Assembly (NCBI GenBank): GCA_034421575.1
Contig: DAOUKG010000044.1
Span: 1 to 64,000 of the forward strand
Reading direction: 5' to 3'
DNA from: VXLM01 sp034421575
Lineage (GTDB): Bacteria > Chloroflexota > Dehalococcoidia > Lucifugimonadales > VXLM01
DNA length: 64,000 bases
Shown here: in pieces, positions 7,111-15,528 of the stretch
Layout: every line of letters begins with the position of its first letter
How positions within the stretch are numbered: the stretch's first letter is position 1
Made by a program: the position numbers and the translations under genes
Notes under the pieces: generated by a model
Databases searched by the model: none
The model's input: only the letters and a program-made list of their open reading frames with translations
Told to the model about the DNA's origin: nothing

Positions 7111-8349
7111 CTAAACACCCCGCTCCACATTCCCAGGCGTCGGCTCCACTGCAACCTCACGACCGGGGTACGTCTCCGAATAGACATCACCCACCGCCGT
7201 CCACCTCTGCGAGTGCGCCGACTCGCGGGCCGCCAAACACATCGCCGCGCTCAGCAGACCCGACGACAGATCCGTTCGCGACTCATCCCGCCCAAGGCAC
7301 ACGTCCACGAAGTTCCGCGCCAGCACCTCGTCGCCGCCGAGATGTCCAGTCGTCACCTTGACCTCGAACGACTCTACCCGGTCGCGATGATGGTCCACCA
7401 CCGTCACGCTGCCCCTGTACCAGTCGAACGACAACGTCCCCTCATACCCCGTGATCGTCGCCCCGCGAGACGCTGCCGACCTTCTGGACAGGAAATTCTG
7501 CGCATAGCTCGCATGAGCGCCTCCCTCATACCCGATCAGGGCCGCCCCCGCGTCCTGAAGCTCGATGCCGTCCCCGAACACGCACGCGTGGTCACCCGTC
7601 CCGACTCCCCCGTCGTCGCCCCGACGCGCCACGCCCTGCGGACTCTCGAGGCACGTCCCCGCAAGGTCGCATTCCGAGCAACGCAGATCATGGGGCATCT
7701 CGCCCCCGTAGACCATCCGCGTCATCACGGCAGAAACAGCCTTTGGGGTACCCAGCAGCGCATTGAGATAATCGAAGTCGTGCGTCGCCTTCTGAAGCCA
7801 CATCCCGCCCGTCACCTCGAAGTCGCGGTACGTCTCCCGCGCATAGTAGACCCCGCCATACGGCACATAGTTGACCGCCTGCACCTGGTTCACGACCCCA
7901 AGTCGTCCGCTCTCCACCACCTCCATAACCTTCCGAAAAAGCGGCGTCACCCGCATCGGAAACGACACCACCACCGACTTCTCACGTCCTCGGTAAGCGT
8001 CACGAAGCTCGACAATCTGCTCATGCGAGGTGGCGACCGGCTTTTCGAGATACAGCGGAAGCCCTGTCTCTGCGGCCCTCACCGCCACCGGCGTGTGCAA
8101 ATTGCACCGCGTCCCGATCATCAGCCCGTCGAGGTCCCCCGCATGACCCAGCATCTCCTCCGCGTCCCCAAAGAACGCCGTCTCCCCCTCCGGCAGTTCC
8201 ACACCGCGCAACCGCTCCCGCGCACCCTCACCGTCCGGGTCCGCCACCGCCACAACCCGCACTCCACCACACACGCGACGCGACGTCGACAGCACCGACG
8301 TCGCCCTGCTCCCAAACCCAATCACCCCAAGCCGAAACCTATCATCCAA
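7111..8349 (-). CDS. Gfo/Idh/MocA-family NAD(P)-dependent oxidoreductase
   Basis: A 412-residue protein. The N-terminal Rossmann fold starts RLGVIGFGSRATSV (a G-x-G-x-x-A variant) and the family's signature lysine is in LYLEKPVATS (EKP). A Cys cluster near residues 225-235 (LRCSECDLAGTC) is unusual and could bind metal or stabilise an insertion. Family members oxidise or reduce sugars, inositols and related polyols with NAD(P). The gene is divergent from a sialidase-like gene 366 bases away, which suggests a role in sugar or sialic-acid-type catabolism, but this is inference. AAGG stands 6 bases before ATG 8349. A second family member is at 54023. Confidence 0.85.
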   Translation of the reverse strand: MDDRFRLGVIGFGSRATSVLSTSRRVCGGVRVVAVADPDGEGARERLRGVELPEGETAFFGDAEEMLGHAGDLDGLMIGTRCNLHTPVAVRAAETGLPLYLEKPVATSHEQIVELRDAYRGREKSVVVSFPMRVTPLFRKVMEVVESGRLGVVNQVQAVNYVPYGGVYYARETYRDFEVTGGMWLQKATHDFDYLNALLGTPKAVSAVMTRMVYGGEMPHDLRCSECDLAGTCLESPQGVARRGDDGGVGTGDHACVFGDGIELQDAGAALIGYEGGAHASYAQNFLSRRSAASRGATITGYEGTLSFDWYRGSVTVVDHHRDRVESFEVKVTTGHLGGDEVLARNFVDVCLGRDESRTDLSSGLLSAAMCLAARESAHSQRWTAVGDVYSETYPGREVAVEPTPGNVERGV

Positions 8350-8436
8350 GACCTTCCCTCCGCCTCCCGTAGGGGCGATTCGCGAATCCCCCCTGCTGCC
8401 GTGTTCACCATTGGAGGTGTCGCCGACCCCCAGCCA

Positions 8437-8526
8437 CCTGTCATTCCGAGCGCAGCGAGGATTCTAAAATCCCTATTGGCAAGACCGGATAGCCATGGCC
8501 CCATTCGCCCTGAGCCTGTCGAAGGG
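8437..8526. repeat. Dispersed repeats in the divergent intergenic region
   Basis: 8437-8472 repeats the CCTGTCATTCCGAGCGCAGC module of 6956. It is followed by CCCTGAGCCTGTCGAAGGG (about 8508-8526), the other module of this neighbourhood. The rest of the 366-bp gap between the divergent genes has no credible reading frame and no promoter I would call. Confidence 0.65.
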
Positions 8527-8715
8527 ATCTCCATCCCCTCTCTCCTAACTCCACGATCTCTGTGCCCTCTACTGGCGAGACGGCCCCACTCAGCGCCTCC
8601 CCATAGCGCCGCATTGTACCTTGCATCCATCACGACAGACTACAGGAGAGAAACTCCCCGCCAACTGCTATCATTCCCACAGCAACGTGCCAGACCGCTC
8701 CACCGGGAGACCCTC

Positions 8716-9843
8716 ATGACGACTGCAAGCGAACACTCAGGCGCTGGATTCCGCATCGTCCCGTCCGATATTCCCAACGACGGAATCCTCTACGTCGATC
8801 ATCAGAAGTACGGTCGGTCCGGTCATGGAGGCAACTGCCTGACCGAGTGCGCCAACGGCGACATTGTCTCCTTCTACAGCAACGTATCGGGCGAGATTGA
8901 AAGGGGCCACGGCGTGGCAGGCTGGTCCGAATATCGGAGGTCCTCGGACGGCGGCCGGACATGGAGCAAGCCGGTCGTACTCGACTACTCGAAGCGCGCG
9001 TGGGAAGGCGACGATGTGTACTCTGCCATCGTATTCGCGGTCACGACCGCCTCAAACGGCGCCCTCATCGCCTTCGTCTGCCGTTTCGCCAGAGACCTGT
9101 GGGAAAAGAAGCTGCCCCCGGTCTGCCTCCTGAGCCGTGACAACGGCCATACGTGGAGCGAGGCACGCCCCCTCGATCCTCACGCGACCGTCGAAGACGT
9201 ATCGCTGACCTTCGACGCCGTATTCACACACGAAAACCAGGTCTTTGCAGCCTTCATGGGCGGTCCGGCCAACTACTGCAACGGTCCCTACTCGATGTAT
9301 GTCTCCGCCGACAACGGAGAGACCTTCGAGCGACGCAGTGTCCTCCCCTTCGATATCCAGAACTACTACGTCACCGCCGGCGTTCTCGATAGCGGCGACA
9401 TCATCGTCTACTCCTACCCCTACTCCCCCGATGAGAACATCGACGAATACAACATCCCCTACGTCACAAGCGCCGATCAGGGAAGGACCTGGTCCGAGGT
9501 GAAGACCACCCACTTCGCCCGGGCCATTCGCAATCCCCAGCTTTCCCGAAAAATCGGCAACCTGTACTTTCTGCATGGACGCTCCGGCAGTCACAGCCGC
9601 GACCCGAAGCATCTGGTTCTCTACTCGTCTCTCGACGGGATACATTGGGACGAAGGCAGAATCCTGCGTCACAGGGGCCCCGGCCCCGGCGGAGGCGACG
9701 CATACTCGGCCAACGAAGTCATCGGCAAGTACGATCCCTCCGTGCCGAACCGGCTCCTCATCCAGTCCAGCATCGCCTACGAGGCCGGAAGTGCCAGAGT
9801 CAATGAACGTCACTGGTGGGTCGAGGGAATCGACGGCGCCTGA
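8716..9843 (+). CDS. Sialidase-like Asp-box (BNR) repeat protein
   Basis: A 375-residue protein from ATG 8716, with GGGAG 6 bases upstream. The frame is open far to the left, but that part is antisense to the oxidoreductase gene. Four Asp-boxes (S-x-D-x-G-x-T-W/F) are evenly placed: SSDGGRTW at 76, SRDNGHTW at 140, SADNGETF at 197 and SADQGRTW at 252. This is the six-bladed beta-propeller of sialidases and related exo-glycosidases. No signal peptide is visible, so it is probably cytoplasmic. Many such proteins in environmental bacteria have unproven activity, so neuraminidase chemistry is not certain. The divergent Gfo/Idh/MocA gene may act on a product. Confidence 0.8.
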   Translation: MTTASEHSGAGFRIVPSDIPNDGILYVDHQKYGRSGHGGNCLTECANGDIVSFYSNVSGEIERGHGVAGWSEYRRSSDGGRTWSKPVVLDYSKRAWEGDDVYSAIVFAVTTASNGALIAFVCRFARDLWEKKLPPVCLLSRDNGHTWSEARPLDPHATVEDVSLTFDAVFTHENQVFAAFMGGPANYCNGPYSMYVSADNGETFERRSVLPFDIQNYYVTAGVLDSGDIIVYSYPYSPDENIDEYNIPYVTSADQGRTWSEVKTTHFARAIRNPQLSRKIGNLYFLHGRSGSHSRDPKHLVLYSSLDGIHWDEGRILRHRGPGPGGGDAYSANEVIGKYDPSVPNRLLIQSSIAYEAGSARVNERHWWVEGIDGA

Positions 9844-10047
9844 CATACACTCAAGCTTTGGGCCGACGACCTGCGGTCCAGGTCACATTCCTTACCGTCG
9901 CGGGACAGATCCCGCCCTGTACTCGATACGGGGGTTGGGGTGAGGGTGATATGTAACACCAAAATCGTTTTGAATACACCGTGAATTGGGCGTGGCACAA
10001 CTAACTCACCCGTCATTCCGACGAAAATAAATCCCGGCCACCCATCG

Positions 10048-10220
10048 TAGGGGCAACCCTTGTGGTTGCCCGTCCCCGATACCGCGCCACCACCACCCGT
10101 CATTCCGGCGTAGGCCGGAATCCAGTCCCCGGATCCTGCTGGCTCGTGCCAACCCATTTTCATTCTAGGTGGTGAGGGTGGCAGCCCTCATGAAATATTC
10201 CGGCGAAGGCCGGAATCCAG
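10048..10220. repeat. Cluster of three palindromic repeats
   Basis: GGGGCAACCC-TTGTG-GTTGCCC (from 10048), a CGTCATTCCGGCGTAGGCCG hairpin (10099-10125) and a CCGGCGAAGGCCGG hairpin (10195-10220). Just upstream, 9903-9945 carries a variant of the nested module (CCCGCCCTGTACTCGATACG). They fill the start of the 9844-10921 gap and encode nothing credible. Confidence 0.65.
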
Positions 10221-10267
10221 AAAGTCCAGTCTGTCGAGAATACGACCTCATCACACCCAATTGGTAT

Positions 10268-10376
10268 AAGTGTTCAGAATCGGCGCAAAACCCCCTCTAA
10301 GCACAACAACGTCATACCCGCGAAAGCGGGTATCCACTGGGGTGGGAAGTGTTGGTCTCATCAACTCTGAACAGTT
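10268..10376. repeat. Mosaic element B with TGTTCAGA terminal inverted repeats
   Basis: Left end AAGTGTTCAGA (10268-10278) and right end TCTGAACAGTT (10366-10376). The interior is a single CGTCATACCCGCGAAAGCGG hairpin at 10310-10336. At 109 bp it is the shortest and simplest of the four copies. Confidence 0.65.
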
Positions 10377-10488
10377 ACGGTGACATAGCCGTATTTGACT
10401 CAGCCGAACATTCGTGCCACAATGAATACAATCAACCGATACCGCCGACCGAAATACCTCGCTCCCACCAAAGAGCGAAACAGGCCAA

Positions 10489-10650
10489 ATGTCTCAAAAT
10501 GTCCCGCAATGTCCCTCAAATTTTTAGGAGCCCCCAAGGAGTGGCAACCCGACAAGACTCGGCCGATCCCTCAACCGCCCACCGTCCCGAAACGACCGCC
10601 ATAACTTGACAATAATAAGAAAAGTGGCGCAATTTGGCGCCAAATGGCGC
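10489..10650. other. Two motif arrays with exact 10-bp period
   Basis: ATGTC occurs at 10489, 10499 and 10509, as ATGTCTCAAA, ATGTCCCGCA, ATGTCCCTCA. Then TTGACAATAA (10606-10615) is followed after 9 bases by TGGCGC at 10625, 10635 and 10645. The second array, with identical spacing, recurs inverted at 45781-45825. One-turn spacing on the same face of the helix suggests protein binding; alternatively both are conserved coding remnants (frame LTIIRKVAQFGAKWRNF). From here to the gene end at 10922 I see only low-complexity frames and no credible gene. Confidence 0.5.
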
Positions 10651-10775
10651 AATTTTCAAGAAAAAAACCCGACCTTGACCCACTCACCCCACACTACACT
10701 CTCTTCACCCCTCTGCGGTGAATCCCTCCTCTCCCTCTGCGACCTCCGCGCCCTCTTCGGTGAGTTCCTCCACGC

Positions 10776-10806
<31 letters not shown>

Positions 10807-10921
10807 CTCTCCTACCCTCTGAACCATAAGCGCGTAAGCCCAAAAGGGATGTCCGGAAATGTCAGGGAAAACATGGCCCCCCGCTTGGAGGGAAGACAGG
10901 CCGCCAACAGCCACCCTGTCC

Positions 10922-12439
10922 CTAAGACGTCAGTAGCGCCTCGGCGTCGTCGCACATCCTTCGCCACTGCTCACCGATCTTGGCGCAGAAGCTGTCATAC
11001 TCCTCTGCCGTCCCCAACACGTCGCGGGCGCGCACGATGATCGTCCAATAACAGGCGTGCTTCTCCTCGGCATTCTGAACAAGGGCGCACATCTCCAGGG
11101 CGTCGTCCGCCCCCGTCTTCTCCCAGAACCGGTCCTGCGCCGCCCCCTCGATGCACGCGATGCGGCTTGTTCCCGCCGGCGCGTAGCTGCAGTACAGTAT
11201 CGACGTCTCCGGGTCCTTCCGCGTGACGTTCCCCACATCGCGCCCATAGCTCTGGAAGCAGTTCCACTGTGCCGCCTCCGGCGCTTCCGTGCACGCCTGC
11301 GCCACCTTCGAGTAGTCGCGGTCGAACACATTGAGCATGTGGGACGTCTGGTAGAAGTAGCACGGCACCTGGTAACGCTCGTCGACGGCGTCGCAGGGGA
11401 AGTGAGGATCGTCCTCCTTGAGGTACTGCGTGATGTGGCCCATCAGCCCCGTCAGTCCGCCGACGACGTTCTCCATGAACACCCCGGAGTAGCATGACCG
11501 ACGGTCGCCGTCGGTGGGCATCCGGTCACAGAGCGGCAGAGCATCGTGCAGCTCATACGTCGTCCACGCCAGCAGCCCGTGACCAACGCCGTGTACGCAC
11601 TGGTGCCGGAAGAAGGGGTTGTTGGCAACGGCGCAGATGGTGGCCACGTCCTCCTCCAAGTTGGCCGTCCCGCGAGAGGCAAACAGCGCCTCGGTCGCCC
11701 CGTGGAACGAACCCGCCTGGCACTCGTGCCCCGACAGCGCGAACGCCGCCGCGCCGTACTCCTCGTATGCCGCCCTCCCCAGGTCGTGCGCCCGCTGGTG
11801 GCAGTCCACCTCTATGTAGTTCTCGCTCTCCTTCAGAATCTTGACCGTGTGCTCCGGACCGTACTGCCTGATGAACCTGACCATGAGCGTGTCGTCCGTG
11901 ATCAGATCGACATAGTCCTGCGCGGAGATGTTGCTCGGAGTCTCGAACTCGCGGTCGGGGACCTCCAGCACCAGCGGGTCCGCACGCAGCCCGTCGTCGT
12001 CGCCCAGCGCCACTACCAGCCCGCCAATTTCAGGCTGGAGGTGGTTATGGAAGCGCCAGAACCCCCTCGTGTTGAACGTGAACGCCCACGTCTCGCTGGG
12101 CGGGACCGCCCCCTTCGCGTCGAGTTCAGGCAGAATTGCGTGGGTCGGATGGATGTTGGACGCCGGCCACAACGGTTTGTCCGAGGCGTTGACGAATCGC
12201 ACCTGGTCGCCGGGCTCGATGTCGAGTCGCTTCGGCACGAAGCCAACGCCGGTATAGATGATCTGCGCCGCGTTGGGGTCGATTGGCTCCGACGGGACCA
12301 GGGCGCTTACAACGGCCGTTGCCGTAGGAGTCTCAATCTCCTGCTGAGGCTCCGAGTCCGACGAGCAGGCGAACAGGGCCAGCGCAACAAGCGCTGACGT
12401 AACCGCAACAATGGGGAGGTGATTTCGCCGTGTCGTCAT
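10922..12439 (-). CDS. Lipoprotein: cupredoxin-like domain fused to Cys/His-rich domain
   Basis: A 505-residue protein from ATG 12439 (MTTRRNHLPIVAV), with lipobox ALFAC. Residues about 55-140 form a cupredoxin-like fold (IIYTGVGFVPKRLDIEPGDQ, then FWRFHNHLQPEIGGLVVAL). The usual copper loop HC-x2-H-x4-M is replaced by HNHLQPEI, so the Cys and Met ligands are absent. The remaining 330 residues repeat a Cys/His pattern: HECQAGSFHGATEALF, HQCVHGVGHGLLAWTTYE, SCYSGVFMENV, PCYFYQTSHMLNVF, CFQSYGRDVGNV, CIEGAAQDRFW, CYWTI. I do not recognise this domain by name. Regular helical repeats with paired Cys suggest a disulfide-stabilised or metal/heme-binding extracytoplasmic protein. Its start region lies back to back with the deacetylase-like gene at 12497. 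Confidence 0.75.
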   Translation of the reverse strand: MTTRRNHLPIVAVTSALVALALFACSSDSEPQQEIETPTATAVVSALVPSEPIDPNAAQIIYTGVGFVPKRLDIEPGDQVRFVNASDKPLWPASNIHPTHAILPELDAKGAVPPSETWAFTFNTRGFWRFHNHLQPEIGGLVVALGDDDGLRADPLVLEVPDREFETPSNISAQDYVDLITDDTLMVRFIRQYGPEHTVKILKESENYIEVDCHQRAHDLGRAAYEEYGAAAFALSGHECQAGSFHGATEALFASRGTANLEEDVATICAVANNPFFRHQCVHGVGHGLLAWTTYELHDALPLCDRMPTDGDRRSCYSGVFMENVVGGLTGLMGHITQYLKEDDPHFPCDAVDERYQVPCYFYQTSHMLNVFDRDYSKVAQACTEAPEAAQWNCFQSYGRDVGNVTRKDPETSILYCSYAPAGTSRIACIEGAAQDRFWEKTGADDALEMCALVQNAEEKHACYWTIIVRARDVLGTAEEYDSFCAKIGEQWRRMCDDAEALLTS

Positions 12440-12496
12440 GTAATCGTAGGTATAGTATAGTACCGCTCTATTCACCGTTTCCATAGAGGAGTACCA

Positions 12497-13342
12497 ATGG
12501 CAGCGTCAAACCTCCGTATCCTCGGCATCAACGCTCATCCGCACGACTTCACCCACTACGCCGGCACACTCGGCATCCACGCCTCCCAGGGTGACGAGGT
12601 CACGGTCGTCAGCATGACGGCGGGCGTCAATGTCCATAACGAACGTCTCGCCGACGAGTTGCGTAAGCCGCCCGAAGAGCGGGACCCGGAGGTGATGAAC
12701 GAGACACCCGAACAATACACCGACCTGAAGATGGATGAGCTCACCAGGGCCTGCGCGGTTTTCGGCATCACCGATGTGCGAATGTTGAACTTCCCCGAAC
12801 CTTTCCGCCTCAGCACCTCGCCTGAGTCCATTCAGGCGCTGCAGGACATCATCCAGGAAGTTCGCCCCCACATGATGATTACCCAGAGTCCCTACTTGGT
12901 GCACCATGGAGGCGAGTACCCTATAGGCGGATTCGATGACCACTTGGAGACGGCAATCGCCAGCATCGAAGCCCGAAGCCGGGCAGGGAACGCGACGCAC
13001 GGAATGACCGTCGCGCCTCATCGGATCCCCATAACCTACTACCCAGGCGTATACTTCGAGCGCAACCAGCTCGACTTCATCATCGACATAAGCGACTGGT
13101 TCGAGCAGCGTGTGGAGGCCGAGGCCATCTACGTCAGCCAGGGCCACACGCCCGAGAGCTCCCGCCAACGCATGCTGCTGACCCTTGGCAACCTCGGCTT
13201 CTTCCAGCACATCCCCTACGCCGAGGGGTTCGTCCGAGAGAAAGCTGAACTCCTGCCGAGCCTACCCGTCCCGGCCTCAGCCATCGAGCACGCTGAAGAG
13301 TCCCACGAAGACATGCTGAAACGCCGGTTGTCCCAGTCCTAG
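12497..13342 (+). CDS. PIG-L/LmbE-family deacetylase homologue
   Basis: A 281-residue protein; AGGAG at 12486-12490 supports ATG 12497. The family's N-terminal metal motif AHPDDE appears as AHPHDF: H14 and D17, the two zinc ligands, are kept but the catalytic Asp between them is H16. The third ligand is in the GGFDDHLETA element (DDH). PIG-L enzymes remove N-acetyl groups from GlcNAc conjugates (MshB, LmbE, BshB). The base substitution makes classical deacetylation uncertain; it may use another base or substrate. It is divergent from the cupredoxin lipoprotein with a 57-base shared promoter region that contains TATAGT. Confidence 0.8.
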   Translation: MAASNLRILGINAHPHDFTHYAGTLGIHASQGDEVTVVSMTAGVNVHNERLADELRKPPEERDPEVMNETPEQYTDLKMDELTRACAVFGITDVRMLNFPEPFRLSTSPESIQALQDIIQEVRPHMMITQSPYLVHHGGEYPIGGFDDHLETAIASIEARSRAGNATHGMTVAPHRIPITYYPGVYFERNQLDFIIDISDWFEQRVEAEAIYVSQGHTPESSRQRMLLTLGNLGFFQHIPYAEGFVREKAELLPSLPVPASAIEHAEESHEDMLKRRLSQS

Positions 13343-13419
13343 GCACACTGGCTTTGATTGAAACGAAGCCCCTCAGTTGCTAAGCTAGAGGCACACCTTC
13401 GTTAGCGGGAGGGACTGCC

Positions 13420-14577
13420 ATGCAAGAGGTCTTTCACGAAGCCGTAAACGAGTTGAAAAAGGGCAACCCCATGGTCGTGGCGACCGTCGTCCACACCAAG
13501 GGTTCGACCCCACAGAAGCCGGGCGCGAAGTTGCTCGTGCGGAACGACGGGAGTGGCGTGGGTACACTCGGCGGAGGGTGTGTCGAGGGTGACATCTGGT
13601 TTGCCGCGAGCCAGCTCCTTAAACGGGGCGGCTCCAGCCAGTACCGCGACTACGAGCTGAACGAAGACCTCGCCGCGCAGGACGGCCTCATCTGCGGAGG
13701 CACGATGTACTTCGTCATCGATCCCATCTACTCGGCGGACCAGTACCTCACCTTCGCCAAGGAGATCGACGATGCGTACTCCGGCGGGCCGAGCGTTGCG
13801 CTGGCAACGCTGATAAACCCCGGAGAGTTCAGCGCGATGGAGACGGGCGCAAAGCTCTTCATCCGCGAGAACCGGACAACCGAGGGCACGTTGGGCGATT
13901 CCGCCCTCGACGCCGACGCGATCAAGAACGCCCTCGAGCTCATGGCGATGGGCAGGAACAAGCACGTCAAGACCCGCGACGGGGCGCAGTACTTCATCGA
14001 GGCGTACACGACTCCGCCGCAGCTCGTCCTCTGCGGGGGCGGACACGTGTCGAAGTCCATCGCGCCTTTGGCGAAGACCCTCGGCTTCAGGCTGTTCATC
14101 ACCGACGACCGCGAGGAGTTTGCCAACGCCGAGCGATTCCCCGAGGCCGACATCATCATCCCGAGGAAGCCGGAGGACGCCATACCGGAGCTCCCGGTCA
14201 ACGCGAACACGTTCATCGTCATCGCCACGCGGGGCCACAGGTACGACAACGTAGCCCTCGAAGCGGCGGCGACGACGAACGCCCGGTACGTCGGGCTGCT
14301 GGGCAGCAAGCGCAAGACTATACTCATCTACGAAGACCTCCTGCGAGGCGGGATGACTCTTGACCGCGTCCGCGAGCTCCGAGCTCCCATCGGTCTCGAC
14401 GTCGGGGCGCGCACCCCTGAGGAGATCGCCGTCAGCGTCATGTCCGAGATCCTAATGTTCCGGCTCGGCGGCACCGGTCAGCCCATGAAGCTTGAACAGA
14501 AGTTAATCGACCGCATCATCGGCAAGATCGAAGCCGAGAAAGAGGCCGCGCTGGAGCCGGTCACATCCGCAGACTGA
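13420..14577 (+). CDS. XdhC/CoxI-family molybdenum hydroxylase maturation factor
   Basis: A 385-residue protein. The N-terminal XdhC domain shows VVATVVHTKGSTPQKPGAKL and GTLGGGCVEGDIW. The C-terminal Rossmann domain begins PPQLVLCGGGHVSKSIAPLA and includes FIVIATRGHRYDN and YVGLLGSKRKT. These proteins bind molybdenum cofactor, help sulfurate it and deliver it to xanthine dehydrogenase or CO dehydrogenase type enzymes. A mocA-like gene follows after the small antitoxin-like gene, which supports the assignment. The likely client in this window is the large subunit at 43335-45593, 29 kb away. GGGAGGG stands upstream of ATG 13420. Confidence 0.9.
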   Translation: MQEVFHEAVNELKKGNPMVVATVVHTKGSTPQKPGAKLLVRNDGSGVGTLGGGCVEGDIWFAASQLLKRGGSSQYRDYELNEDLAAQDGLICGGTMYFVIDPIYSADQYLTFAKEIDDAYSGGPSVALATLINPGEFSAMETGAKLFIRENRTTEGTLGDSALDADAIKNALELMAMGRNKHVKTRDGAQYFIEAYTTPPQLVLCGGGHVSKSIAPLAKTLGFRLFITDDREEFANAERFPEADIIIPRKPEDAIPELPVNANTFIVIATRGHRYDNVALEAAATTNARYVGLLGSKRKTILIYEDLLRGGMTLDRVRELRAPIGLDVGARTPEEIAVSVMSEILMFRLGGTGQPMKLEQKLIDRIIGKIEAEKEAALEPVTSAD

Positions 14578-14593
14578 GTGTGCAGCAAGGCAA

Positions 14594-14836
14594 ATGACTA
14601 CTCAGACAGAGAAAGTACTTGAGGAGGCGATGAAGCTTCCCCCGGAGAGTCGAGCCGACTTGGCAGGCTCTCTCCTCTTGTCGCTTGAAGAGAACTTTGA
14701 TGAGGATGTGGCGGCGGCATGGCGGGCCGAAGTGACGAAACGCCTGGAGGAGATCGACTCCGGCCAAGTGCGACTCGTGTCTCGGGACGATGCCCAAAAC
14801 AGCATCCTCCTCGGTATGTTCCTCGGCGCCGAGTGA
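14594..14836 (+). CDS. Addiction-module component (ParE/RelE-type antitoxin family)
   Basis: An 80-residue protein, LEEAMKLPPESRADLAGSLL then AAWRAEVTKRLEEIDSGQVR and LVSRDDA. This layout is the putative addiction-module component family (TIGR02574-like), small helical antitoxins normally followed by a ParE/RelE toxin. Here no toxin follows; the next frame is mocA, whose GTG start lies one base after this stop. It is therefore orphan, or co-opted into the molybdenum-cofactor operon. Start ATG 14594 lies 16 bases after the xdhC stop, with AGCAAGG before it. Confidence 0.75.
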   Translation: MTTQTEKVLEEAMKLPPESRADLAGSLLLSLEENFDEDVAAAWRAEVTKRLEEIDSGQVRLVSRDDAQNSILLGMFLGAE

Positions 14837-14837
14837 C

Positions 14838-15437
14838 GTGCAGCGACGCATCTCGGCAATCCTGACCGCCGCAGGCGAGTCGACTCGCATGGGACGCCCG
14901 AAGCCCCTGCTCGATTGGCACGGCGTTCCGCTTGTCCGATACCAGGTCGACGGTCTGCTCAGCGCAGGAGTGGATGAGGTCGTAGTAGTTCTGGGACACG
15001 AGAGCGATCTCGTGGCGCGTCACGTGTCGGGAGTCAGAGTCCGTTCCATCCTGAACAAGAACTACCGGCACGGCAAGACGACATCCGTCCTGCGCGGCAT
15101 CCTGTCCGCCGACCCGGGCGCTACGGATCTTCTGCTGCTAGCCGTAGACCAACCTCGTCCGGACTGGGTCGTGCTGCGAGTCGTCGAGTCGCACGTTGAG
15201 AACAACGCCCTCATCACTTCTCCCAGATATCAAGGCCACGGGGGACACCCGCTCGTGTTTTCGGCGACCCTTCGGGGCGAACTGGAGTCGATAACCGACG
15301 AGGGGCAGGGAATCCGCGAGGTGTTCGACGTTCATCGTGGCGAGGTCAACGAGGTCCCATTCGACGATCCCATCATACGCCTTGACCTCAATACGCCTGG
15401 TGAGTACGAGTCCGCAAGGGCAAAGTACGGGGCATAA
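14838..15437 (+). CDS. mocA: MocA-like molybdenum cofactor cytidylyltransferase
   Basis: A 199-residue nucleotidyltransferase. The start is set at GTG 14838 (VQRRISAILTAAGESTRMG), one base after the preceding TGA, implying translational coupling; the frame extends to 14790 but that part overlaps the antitoxin gene. The N-terminal signature is LTAAGESTRMGRPKPLL, and LLLLAVDQPRPDW is the metal-binding DQP motif typical of MocA/MobA relatives. GHGGHPLVFS follows later. MocA converts molybdopterin to the cytosine dinucleotide used by xanthine/CO dehydrogenase family enzymes, in line with the upstream xdhC gene. Confidence 0.85.
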   Translation: MQRRISAILTAAGESTRMGRPKPLLDWHGVPLVRYQVDGLLSAGVDEVVVVLGHESDLVARHVSGVRVRSILNKNYRHGKTTSVLRGILSADPGATDLLLLAVDQPRPDWVVLRVVESHVENNALITSPRYQGHGGHPLVFSATLRGELESITDEGQGIREVFDVHRGEVNEVPFDDPIIRLDLNTPGEYESARAKYGA

Positions 15438-15451
15438 CTGCCGGGATTCTA

Positions 15452-15518
15452 CCCACAATCTCTCCCCCGCTGGGGAGAGATACAGAGAGGGGGCTTCCGC
15501 AGTTACTTGAAAGCTTGT
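15452..15518. repeat. 67-bp dispersed repeat, copy 1
   Basis: Starts CCCACAATCTCTCCCCCGCT, contains GGGGAGAGATACAGAGAGGG and ends AGTTACTTGAAAGCTTGT. A near-identical copy lies at 41723-41790. The CTCTCCCCCGC/GGGGAGAG part can form a hairpin. Both copies follow the 3' end of a plus-strand gene; here it sits between convergent genes. Confidence 0.8.
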
Positions 15519-15528
15519 CGAAGATCCC

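Noticed and set aside
7213..8715. Long N-terminal extension of the sialidase-like frame
   Set aside because: It is antisense to the Gfo/Idh/MocA gene and runs through intergenic repeats; ATG 8716 has a ribosome site.
11546..12397. A 283-codon frame opposite the cupredoxin lipoprotein
   Set aside because: The minus-strand gene has a signal peptide and Cys-rich domain; the plus frame shows no motif.
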